Shown here piece after piece: positions 10,495 through 19,782 of a stretch of DNA of 64,000 nt. The notes under the pieces are model-generated. The model worked only from the letters and a program-made list of their open reading frames with translations, had not been told where the DNA came from and ran no database searches. Numbering within the stretch: the first letter of the stretch is position 1; each line of letters begins with the position of its first letter. This DNA comes from Capsaspora owczarzaki ATCC 30864. Its lineage: Eukaryota; Opisthokonta; Filasterea. Location of the stretch: NCBI RefSeq assembly GCF_000151315.2, contig NW_011887307.1, forward strand, positions 562,876-626,875. Direction: 5' to 3'. A program made the translations under genes and the position numbers.

Positions 10495-12539
10495 TTACTG
10501 GAAGGCCTGGAGCCCAGTCATGGCGCGGCCAAGAATCAAGGCGTGAATGTCGTGAGTGCCTTCATACGTGTTGACGGCCTCGAGGTTGAGAACGTGGCGG
10601 ATGACGCCGTACTCGTCGCTGATGCCGTTGCCACCCAGCATGTCGCGGGCAACGCGGGCAATATCGAGCGCCTTGCCGCAGTTGTTACGCTTGACAAGCG
10701 AAACCATCTCGGGAGCAAGCTTGCCAGCATCCTTCAAGCGGCCAACCTGCAAGCTGGCGAGGAGACCAAGGTTGATCTACACAAGCAACAACCAAAGGAG
10801 GGAAACGACGCGCGGATATCGAAACAAAAAAGGGCTTGAGTGAGAAACAAAGAAAAACGTCCGGTCCGTCAGCAAATAGTCGACTTGCACAATCTTACCT
10901 CGGTCAGCATGTCGGCAAGCTTCTTTTGGATGAGTTGGTTGCTCGCGAGGGGGCGGCCGAATTGCTTGCTGTTCATGTGGAGACAGCATTGATGGTCACA
11001 ACCTCGGGTTAAAATTGCGACTCTCACTTCCAAACCCCAACCCCAAACCCCCAACTTGCCCCCCCCAAAAAAAAAAGACATTACTCACCGATCAACCGTG
11101 TAGGTGCGAGCAGCTTCCATGCAAAACTCGGCAGCGCCCATGGCACCAAAGGAAATGCCATAGCGGGCGTTGGTCAAGCAGCCAAAGGGACCCTTGAGGC
11201 CCTCGACGTTGGGCAACAGGTTTTCCGCGGGGACTTCGACGTCCTGCATGACAATTTCGCCGGTGGGCGAGGCGCGGAGCGAGAACTTGCCCTCAATCTT
11301 GGGGGCGCTCAAGCCCTTCATGCCCTTCTCGAGCACAAAGCCGCGGATGATGCCGTCCTCGACGGTCTTGGCCCAGACGACAAAGACGTCTGCGATCGGC
11401 GAGTTGGTAATCCACATTTTGGCGCCGTTGAGAATGTAGTTGCCCTGCGGGGTCTTGCGGGCGCGGGTCTCCATGCTGCCGGGATCGGAGCCGTGGTTGG
11501 GCTCGGTGAGGCCAAAGCAGCCGACCAGCTCGCCGCGGGCGAGGCCAGGCAGGTACTTTTTGCGCTGGGCCTCTGTGCCGTACGCGTAGATGGGGTACAT
11601 GACGAGCGACGACTGCACAGACATGGCGGAGCGGTAGGACGAGTCGACACGCTCGACCTCGCGAGCAATCAGACCGTACGCGACCGAGCTGACGCCGGGG
11701 CACTCGTAGCCCTGGATGGTGGCGCCGAGCATGCCGAGCTTGCCCATTTCGGTGAAGATGGCGCGATCGAATGTCTCGTGGCGGTAGGCGAGCTTGACGC
11801 GCGGCAGCAGCTTGCTCTGGCAGTACTCGTTGGCCATGTCGCGGACCATGCGCTCCTCCTCGGTGAGCAGGCCGTCCATGTTGAGCGGGTCGGTGTGGTT
11901 GAACTTGACAAACTTGGCCGGTCCCGGTCCGCCAGCGAGCGATCTGTGCCAAAATCTGTGAAAATGAGAAGCAGCACACATCCATACATCCAATCCACTC
12001 TACTCTTGATTGTCGTTTTTTTTTGTCTCGTTCATGCTTCTCCAAGTTGGAGACAAGTCTCGTTGTATCTGTGATGCTGAGATCCGAACTCTGGTAGCGG
12101 ACCAGTGATAGATGATAAGCGAGGACTTTTTTATCCGGTTTTTAAGAGGTTTTACACAGTGTTACTGTGAGAGCGTTGTGCTCCTCGGCTGAAGGGGAAT
12201 GTGCCAGTGCGGTGTCATTGTACTGAATGGCATGAGCGTCGCAGTGGATTGGGGTGGATGCGGGGGGTGGGTGGGTTTGCGCAGTGGGAGAAGGGGATGG
12301 GATGGTCCGATCACGGACATGTGCTGTGGTCCTTTCTCTCCCCCTTCCTCCACTTGTACATTGCGCACTCGGCGAGGGAGCTGCGTAGAGCGTCGATTCG
12401 AGGTGCAGAATGGATGCGCTTGCGTAAGTGCTGATGCGGTGGGGCTTTACGCAGTGGTGGCCGCAGAGGCAAAGGTACGAGCAGAAGACGCGCCGAGCGA
12501 AGCAGAGGCAATGCGACGAGCAATGGTGAGCGAAGCCAT
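10495..12539 (-). CDS. GCDH: Glutaryl-CoA dehydrogenase, mitochondrial
   Basis: This FAD acyl-CoA dehydrogenase converts glutaryl-CoA to crotonyl-CoA in lysine, hydroxylysine and tryptophan breakdown. Four exons (12539-12451, 11955-11089, 10968-10899, 10776-10495) give 435 residues; human GCDH has 438. Exon 1 encodes an Arg/Ser/Ala presequence, [20 protein letters not shown], which fits mitochondrial import. Family motifs are [77 protein letters not shown] and [19 protein letters not shown]. The catalytic glutamate lies in [19 protein letters not shown]. The C-terminus ends ...GLQAFQ. The gene is divergent from GTP cyclohydrolase I with 400 bp between start codons. Confidence 0.96.
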
Positions 12540-12939
12540 GTTGAACAACTGAATGAGGATGATACGAAGAGAGAAGAAAAAAAAAAAGAGTGGAACACTA
12601 AGTGATATTGAATATGAATAGGAATGAAGGGGGAAATCGCCGTACTGCAGGTCGCAAAGGACAGTGCTCAATGATGGACAGTTGAATGGGAACAAATTGG
12701 AGAGAGAGTCGAGCGAGAGCTGATTCAAGTCGGAGGGTTACGGGATTGACTATGAAAGCGAGAGGAAATGCAGTGCTTGTGTGTCATCTTCAAGTTGTCT
12801 CGGAAATTCTTAGTGATTCTGAGCAGCTCAGTTCTCTTTCTCTTTTTCTCTACAGTATTCTTCCCCTTTTTACAGTCACTCTCTGTACCGTTTTACGCTG
12901 CAGCAATATCATCAGCAACGCAAAGCAAAAGCAAAGCAA
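12540..12939. promoter_or_regulatory. Bidirectional promoter region GCDH / GCH1
   Basis: A 400-bp spacer between divergent start codons. It has CT-rich sequence on the GCH1 side. No core element is certain. Confidence 0.45.
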
Positions 12940-13122
12940 ATGAGCAACAGCACTAGCACCCCAACTGCGCCACTCGCGCCGTCGTCGTCGGCGTCGACCA
13001 GCACCAGCCAAGCAGACGAGATTGCCGAGCTCCGTGCAATGCTCGCTGCAGCCAACGCCCGTCTCAGCGGACTCCAGCAGCAAGGCGCCATCACAACCAC
13101 TGCTGCTGCTACTACGACTGGC

Positions 13123-13171
<49 letters not shown>

Positions 13172-14588
13172 GTGGCCCAGCGGGTGCCATTCCGCTCTCC
13201 CGCCGCCCTTCCACGGGACTGTCATGGCCAAGTAACCCAACCAAAACCCATCTCTGTCTATCTCTCTCTTTTTTTGCTCTGGGTGATGGTAATGATGATG
13301 ATGATGGTGGTGGTGGTCACCGAGTCAAGTGTACCTCAGGCGCTGTTACGGTTTTCTCCGTTTCCCCCTGCTTCTTCCCCTTACTTCACCCCTTCTTCAC
13401 CCACTTCACTCACTCACTCATACACTCATACATTATCGCACTCATTGTCATTGCAAATCCGAGCTCCACCCCACCAGTGTCCCGTCCTTTTGTGATAATG
13501 TCGATCACTTTCACTTTCACTTTTGCTCCTCCTCGTGTTCGCACATGGAATCGGAGATCACCCAATGCTGACTCACTCACTCACTCACTCACTCACTCTG
13601 TCTCTCTGTTGATTCTGCGTACTTTTTGAATCCAAACCCCAAACAGGTGTTGGTGCGCTCGAGCGTCGCGCAGAGTCGCGGGAAGACAACGAAGCCCGCA
13701 TTGAGCGAATGGCAGCCGCCGTCCGCGAATTGCTGACATGCATTGGCGAAGACCCGACCCGCGAAGGGCTCCTCGAGACGCCCTACCGCATGGCAAAGGC
13801 GCTGCTGTTCTTCACCAAGGGCTACCAAGAGCTCCCGACAGGTAACATTTGGCACAAATGAAATCAAACGACTCGAAACATTTGCCTCGACTTACAACCT
13901 GGTTTGCGACAGAAATCATGAACAATGCCATCTTTGTTGAGGATCACGACGAGATGGTCATTGTCAAGAACATTGACGTGTTTTCAATGTGCGAGCATCA
14001 CATGGTTCCGTTCATTGGCAAGGTGAGCTGCTTGTCGTGTTTTGGCGTTTCTGCCAATGTCGTATCCACCACGCCCATCCGTAAAACCCGTTATCTAAAT
14101 GTGCTTGCTCGTGATTGCTGCGGGTAGTGCGCGATTGGATACATTCCGAACAAGAAGGTGCTCGGATTGAGCAAGGTGGCGCGTCTCGCCGAGATTTACA
14201 GCCGACGACTGCAACTCCAAGAGCGCCTGACCAAGCAAATCGCAGTTGCCATCCAAGAGAGCATTGATCCCCAGGGCGTTGCCGTTGTGGTTGAGTGCTC
14301 GTACGTTTTTCTTGAAGAGGGGCGCTGCTTTGGTTTTTTGGTTTGTTTCTTGGTTGCGAGAGAAAGTGCTCACTCTGTTGGTTCTTTTTTTTGTTGTTTT
14401 GATTGTCAAACCCATTCTGTCCGACACACACACACACACACACACACACCCACAGACACATGTGCATGGTCATGCGCGGCGTCCAAAAATCAGGCAGCAG
14501 CACTGTTTCGAGCTCGATGCTTGGCGTCTTCCGCTCCGACCCTAAGACCCGTGAAGAGTTTTTGACCCTCATCCGGGACAACAAATAG
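12940..14588 (+). CDS. GCH1: GTP cyclohydrolase I
   Basis: GTP cyclohydrolase I converts GTP to dihydroneopterin triphosphate, the first step of tetrahydrobiopterin (or folate) synthesis. Five exons (12940-13231, 13647-13841, 13913-14022, 14128-14300, 14456-14588) give 300 residues. The N-terminal extension of about 100 residues is low complexity (Ser/Thr, then polyalanine from a GCT repeat) and has a short helical stretch, [18 protein letters not shown]. The catalytic domain starts near [20 protein letters not shown]. Zinc and active-site motifs are [14 protein letters not shown] and [16 protein letters not shown], and the C-terminus is [15 protein letters not shown], very close to animal GCH1. 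Intron 1 holds TCAC repeats and intron 4 a CA repeat. Regulation by GFRP cannot be judged from this sequence. Confidence 0.95.
13566..13600. repeat. (TCAC)n in GCH1 intron 1
   Basis: About 8 tandem TCAC units. This is the same unit as the much larger array in CaMKII intron 1. Confidence 0.85.
14423..14450. repeat. (CA)n microsatellite in GCH1 intron 4
   Basis: About 13 CA units just before the acceptor of the last exon. Confidence 0.9.
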
Positions 14589-14883
14589 AGCCCTCTCTGT
14601 AGCTTTCTTTGTTGCTGTTTGCTGTTCAGTGGTCTATGGTGGTGGTTTGTAGCGTCGTTACTGTCGTCGTTACTGATATGCGTTGTTGAATCTTGTTGAA
14701 ACACACACACTTTTTCGGTCTTCTTCTTTCTCCTCAGTTTCGCTCGTTTTCAATTTTGTTGCTCTTGTGTCGAACATGAGACATGCCTCACCATCCCCAT
14801 CCTAATCCGTTGGGCCTCCAGTCCTTCATTCTGAATACAGCTTTTCCCGCCAAAAGAAAAGAAAAAAAAAACCGCCAATCGCA
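14589..14883. other. Intergenic GCH1 / phytochelatin synthase
   Basis: 295 bp between two plus-strand genes: the GCH1 3' end and the PCS promoter. Nothing else is visible. Confidence 0.45.
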
Positions 14884-16467
14884 ATGGCTGCGCGAAGAGC
14901 TCGCTTTGCCGCCTGCTGGGCCCTCCCCGCGACGTTGGCCGCAGCGACCGCGCGTGTGGTGTCGCTTGGCTCGGCACGCGCTGCAGTGCACACGACTGTC
15001 GCATCGCCGGCAGCAGCATCAGCAGCAGCATCAGCAGCAGTAGTGACGGACGCCGTTCCCGCCACAGCGTCGGCGGCCGACTCGCCAAGATGCTCGTCCT
15101 GCTCGCACCCAGTTCCGCGCGCCGCCCAGCTCGAGCGGCTTCGCAAGCAACAACAGCAACAACAGCAACAACCACGTCAACCACAGCAGCAGCAGCAGCA
15201 AGCAGCTCCCAACGCTTCTTCACATGCACATGGCCCAAAGCTGCCATTGCACCGCTTCAAGACCGCCGCCGTCCCTGCCGCCGCTGCCGCCGCCGAGCCC
15301 AAGTTTAATTCAAAGAGCACGTTGAGCAGTGGCAGCGGCACCAGCGGCGTGAGGCCTGGAAGCAGCGTTGCGCCGTTTGAGTTTGCGCCGTCGACGCCAC
15401 AAAGCAAGACGTCCGCCTCGCCAACCACGACTCCCACTACCACTACCACTACCACTCCCACTACATTTGTCAAGGATGCAAGCAGCAGCGCCATTATCGC
15501 CGCAGTGCGCCCGGTGGCGACCGTCGAACCCGCACCGCCGTCGTTCTACAAGCGACCGCTGCCCGAGCAGCTGGTGCCGTTCTCATCGGCGGAGGGCCGC
15601 ACGCTCTTCCGGGAAGCACTGGCAGGCGGATACATGGAGGGCTACTTTCCACTCGCCGAGCAGTACACGACGCAGAGCGAGCCGTCGTTCTGCGGTCCAG
15701 GCACGCTCGCAATGGTCTTAAACGCGCTCGCGCTCGACCCCAACAGAACTTGGAAGGGACCCTGGCGATGGTACACGGAGGAGCTGCTCGAGTGCTGCAT
15801 GCCGCTGGAGCACATGAAGGCGCTCGGACTGCAGTTTATGGAGTTTGCCAGTCTGGGCAGATGCCACGGCGCCCGCGTTCGTGATTTCAGCGCCGACTCG
15901 TCCAGCTTGGCCGAGTTCCGCCAGCATGTCCGGGCTGTCTCGCGTGGCGAGCTGTATCATGGGGAAAACCAGCATTTGGTGGTCTCATTCGACCGGCAAT
16001 CGCTGGGCCAGACGGGCATCGGACACTTTTCGCCGCTCGCTGGCTACCACGAGCAGTCTGACTCTGCGCTCGTGCTCGATGTGGCACGGTTCAAGTACCC
16101 GCCGTACTGGGTTTCCATCGAGGTGTTGTGGAGGTCTATGCTGGTCCATGATCCCACCACGAACAAGTCGCGCGGTTACTTTTTGCTTTCCAAGCTCCCG
16201 GTCGCCGTGTCCTGCCCGCGGCGCATTCGCAGCTGGGTGGATCACACCCATCGACCTGGCTCTACTACTACTACTGCTTCCACTTCTTTTCCGTCTGATG
16301 CCAGCTCGGGCCAGGCTACCAGTGGTGAGACTGCGAACAACAGCAGTTCCAATTCACCCAGTGCGCCACCGCTGCCAGGGATGACAGCCAGCAATAAGGC
16401 TGCCAAGACCGGGTCTTGCGGCTTCCGTACGCCAGATACTGCCAATGTGAATGTCAACCAGCAGTAG
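14884..16467 (+). CDS. PCS1: Phytochelatin synthase
   Basis: This papain-like enzyme makes phytochelatins from glutathione for heavy-metal detoxification. It is a single exon of 527 residues. The catalytic triad is visible: Cys270 in SEPSFCGPGTLAMVLNA, His381 in GIGHFSPLAGYH, and Asp399 in LDVARFKYPPYW. The His-Asp spacing (18) equals that of Arabidopsis PCS1, and the Cys-His spacing (111) is five longer. The first 40 residues, MAARRARFAACWALPATLAA onward, are Arg/Ala-rich like an organelle presequence; up to about residue 220 the sequence is low complexity (Ala, Gln, Thr runs). The C-terminal tail after the catalytic domain is Ser/Thr-rich with few cysteines, so the plant-type Cys-rich sensor domain seems absent. 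No introns were needed. Confidence 0.93.
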   Translation: MAARRARFAACWALPATLAAATARVVSLGSARAAVHTTVASPAAASAAASAAVVTDAVPATASAADSPRCSSCSHPVPRAAQLERLRKQQQQQQQQPRQPQQQQQQAAPNASSHAHGPKLPLHRFKTAAVPAAAAAAEPKFNSKSTLSSGSGTSGVRPGSSVAPFEFAPSTPQSKTSASPTTTPTTTTTTTPTTFVKDASSSAIIAAVRPVATVEPAPPSFYKRPLPEQLVPFSSAEGRTLFREALAGGYMEGYFPLAEQYTTQSEPSFCGPGTLAMVLNALALDPNRTWKGPWRWYTEELLECCMPLEHMKALGLQFMEFASLGRCHGARVRDFSADSSSLAEFRQHVRAVSRGELYHGENQHLVVSFDRQSLGQTGIGHFSPLAGYHEQSDSALVLDVARFKYPPYWVSIEVLWRSMLVHDPTTNKSRGYFLLSKLPVAVSCPRRIRSWVDHTHRPGSTTTTASTSFPSDASSGQATSGETANNSSSNSPSAPPLPGMTASNKAAKTGSCGFRTPDTANVNVNQQ

Positions 16468-17125
16468 ATGTGCGCGTGTGGATTGTGGGCAAGAAAGCGA
16501 CCAAAAATGGCACCAGTTTCTTTTGCAATTTTTTCTCTCTTTTCTCTCTTCTTAACTTTCGTTTTCCATTCGCTTTTTTTTTCATCTTAACACGCTTCTT
16601 TAATATTCGAACGAAGCTTCAGTCCCCCTCCCCCACATGTTCCAACGGTCTTCTTGTTCGACACTCTTTTTGATTTGCGTTCTGCTGGCTTTTTCACTCT
16701 CTCGCTGCATAGTTGCCTTCCCACCGCCCGTGTCATCGCCAGCGTGCGTTACAGCGGTTGGTGGGAAGGACGATTTGCTGCCTGAGGATTGACCGCAGAA
16801 TCAATCATTGGCGGTTGAGCTTGTTGGTTTTTGGCAACGTTGGGTTTTGCTTTGGGGTTTTGTTGTTGTTATTGTTGCTACTCTTTGTGCGAGGGGCTCG
16901 ATGTCGAGTTGCTGTTTTCATTCGTGCGTCTCGTGGAGGGTTGTGCTTGCGTGGCAAGTTGCCCAATCCCACTTTTCGCCGCAAAATATGTAAATCGTGA
17001 CCTGTTGAATCATGCTCCTGCTGTGACTTGACAATACACTCCAAAGTAAAAACAAAACTAGGCATCAAGCACCATCGTTTGTTTATGATATGAGACCGTC
17101 GATGCACGACATGTTTCACCGGTCA
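16468..17125. other. Convergent spacer PCS / LRR kinase 1
   Basis: About 660 bp, T-rich on the left. It holds the 3' ends of two converging genes. Short open stretches exist but have no recognisable domain. Confidence 0.45.
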
Positions 17126-19714
17126 TCAAGGATCCAATGAAGCAATAATGGCTCCAAAGGAGGGACGTTCATCAGCAGCTTCATCAAGACACTCAAGTGC
17201 CAGAGTAACGAGCTCGCTGACGTTCTGGAGCTCTGCTTCGGTTGGCTTGAGGGTCGAGTCCACCATGTCAGCGAATTTCTGGTTTTTAACAGCTTTTCGC
17301 GCTTCTGATTTCTGTCTGGGCCCAGCCTTGGCGGCGGTCACCAGCTCGAGCAGAATCATGCCAAATGCGTGGACGTCCGTCTTGATGGTCATTCTGCCCT
17401 CAATGAGGAACTCCGGGCACATGTAAGCCATAGTCCCTTGCACGTTTTGTGTGCGTAAATAGCTCTTCTCGTCGAGGTGTTGGGCAGCACGAACCAGGCC
17501 AAAATCAGACACTTTGGCATTGAAGTGTGCGTCCAAAAGCACATTGTCCGTCTTGAGGTCGAGGTGGAACAGTGCATGGTCAGGGAAGGCTGTTTGGACA
17601 TAGTGCATGCCACGAGAGACATCGGTTGCAATGCGCTGACGCTGGGACCAGGCTAGCGGAGGGGTGTCGTTCTTGCGACTGAGACGATCGCGAACAGAAC
17701 CATTCGGCATGTACTCGTACACAAGGCATCGCTCGTCGCCTTCCTCAGCATACGACAGAATGGCAATGATGTTTGCGTGGCGGAATTTGGACAAAGAGTC
17801 TAGTTCCGACTTGAATTCGACCGCGCCTTGCTTTGATTCAGCAGAGAGCCTCTTGATGGCAACATGAGTGCCAGGCATAAAGGCGCCGTACACGCGACCA
17901 AATGCTCCTTCGCCGAGCAGGGATTCAGCAGCAAAATTGTTTGTCGCGGTAGCAAGAGTTGCGAGAGGCACTTGCGTGATGGGTCCGTCAATGGCTGGCT
18001 CAAGTTCGTCGATCCGCTCAAGAGCTGATTTCAGTTCAAGATCCTTGGCAGCGAGATCGGAGCGAAGTTGTTGCAGCTCTTGATCTTTAGCAGCGAGCGC
18101 CTGATCTTTGGCAGCAAGATCGGAGCGAAGTTGTTGCAGCTCCTGGTCTTTGGCGCTAAGCTCCTGGTCTTTGGCGGTCAGCTCCTGGCCTTTGGCAGCG
18201 AGCTTGGAACGCAATTGCAGATGCTCAATTGTTGCATTCGCTGCGGCACGGGCCGCACTCTGAAAGTCAGCAGGCGATGGGACACGCTGGGTGGCAAGTG
18301 GATACTCGTCGAAACTTCAGATTTGCCAAAGCGTGAGTGGTTGTGGGTTTGGATTTGCATGATGCAAGAACCGATCAACTTGAAGAGTCTTACTCAACTT
18401 TACATTCGGCATTGCCCGTTTGCCGGAGTGAAGTAATACCAGCTTCGGTTAAGAAGTTCTGGTCCATACTGTTGTTGTCAGGATGGAGCATAAGTCTCAG
18501 GACCTTCAAAGCATCTCGAAGTGATCAATATTTACTAAAGCATAGTCAGCGTATTGTTCACTTTGACTGCCTCAGCGATCGCCTGCGCTCCAGCATCGCC
18601 AATCTGATTCTCATGCAAACTGTCCATCTCCTCCATCAGTGAGCACTCGTAATGCCCTTTGCTGAAATCACCCACTCATCGTGCATTAATCCAAGTGAGA
18701 TGACTGACTCGATTAAAGTCACTGTCGTGTTCGCTTTGAGTGCTTCAACAATCGCCGTCGCTCCAGTATCGCCAATCTGATTCACACTCAGGCTGTCCAT
18801 CCCTTCATCAGTGAGCACTCTGAATGTCCTCTGCCGGTGGACCGCCCACTCACATGCATCAGCCAAAGTGAGATGACTTACTCAAGATAATCCAGTGTCG
18901 TGTTCACCTTGAGAGCTTCAGCCATCGCCTGCGCTCCAATGTCACCAATCATATTCTCTCCCAGGCTGTTCATCCCCTCCATCAATTAGCGCTCTTCTGA
19001 ATCGCCCACTTTCATGCATCAGTCAAAGTGAGATGACCTACTCAAGATCATTCAGTGTCGTGTTCACCTTGAGTGCTTCAGCGATCGCCTGCGCTCCGCC
19101 ATGGCCAATCTGATTCGTGCCCAAACTATCCGTCCCCTCGTTCAGTGAGCGCTCTGCATGTCCTCTGCTGAGATCACCCACTCACACGCATCAATCACAG
19201 TGAGATGCCTTACTAGAGCTGAGTCACTTTCGTGTTCACCTTGAGTGCTTCAGCCATCGCCTGTGCTCCAATGTCACCAATCTGATTATCCATCAAACTG
19301 TCCATCACCTCTATCAGTGAGCACTGAATTCCCTCTGCTGGATGACCCACTCACACGCATCAATCACAGTGAGATGACTTACTGGAGCTGAGTCAATGTC
19401 GTGTTCACCTTGAGAGCTTCAGCGATCGCCTGTGCTTCAGCACTGCCAAGCTGACTCGCTTTCAGACTGTTCCTCACTAGATCGTCAGCACACGCGCTAT
19501 CACACTGTGTTCTGATCAACATGGCTTCCTCTTACGTGAGCTCTCCACTCGCATTCTTGACTTTGTCATACAACTCGCGCTCGCTCTCAGTCATATCCTG
19601 ATACGACAGCATCGTTGAATCAATACTGCTACACAGCAAAACGACTGTCCTGCCTCGGATAACCATGCTCGACATTTCATGTTCGTCATACAGCAGCAAT
19701 ACAAAATGACACAT
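17126..19714 (-). CDS. LRR-coiled coil-TKL kinase, copy 1
   Basis: A cytosolic-looking protein kinase with N-terminal leucine-rich repeats, a heptad coiled coil and a C-terminal RLK/Pelle-like kinase. Nine exons can be read: 19714-19536, six 84-nt LRR exons (19466-19383, 19297-19214, 19125-19042, 18965-18882, 18792-18709, 18619-18536), a 75-nt exon 18468-18394, and 18314-17126. They give 648 residues if the upstream ATG is used; MTESERELYDK at 19594 aligns with copy 2 and is an equally good start. Each LRR is 28 residues with core NQIGDxGAxAIAEALKVN. The coiled coil repeats AKDQEL. The kinase has GEGAFGRVYGA, VAIK, HLDLKTDNVLL (Leu where most kinases have Arg) and DFG. There is no signal peptide or membrane segment. 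The function is unknown. Confidence 0.88.
18394..19466 (-). repeat. Tandem LRR exon-intron modules, copy 1
   Basis: Six 84-nt exons and a 75-nt cap exon alternate with introns of roughly 70-90 nt that are also similar to one another. Each intron begins near gtaagtcatctcac (variants gtaagg, gtaggt, gtcagt), and most end in gatggaggg..ggacag. The repeat unit is therefore exon plus intron. All exons are in phase 2 at both ends. Confidence 0.9.
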
Positions 19715-19782
19715 CTCTCATCTTGATCTCATGCCATGCTCAGCTCAGCTAGCTCAGCTCGAGGTCAGTCTTCTTCACGAAA
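19715..19782. promoter_or_regulatory. Very short divergent spacer LRR kinase 1 / CaMKII
   Basis: Only 68 bp separate the outermost possible kinase start from the CaMKII ATG (188 bp if the inner ATG is used). It includes an agctcagct repeat. The two promoters must overlap here. Confidence 0.5.
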
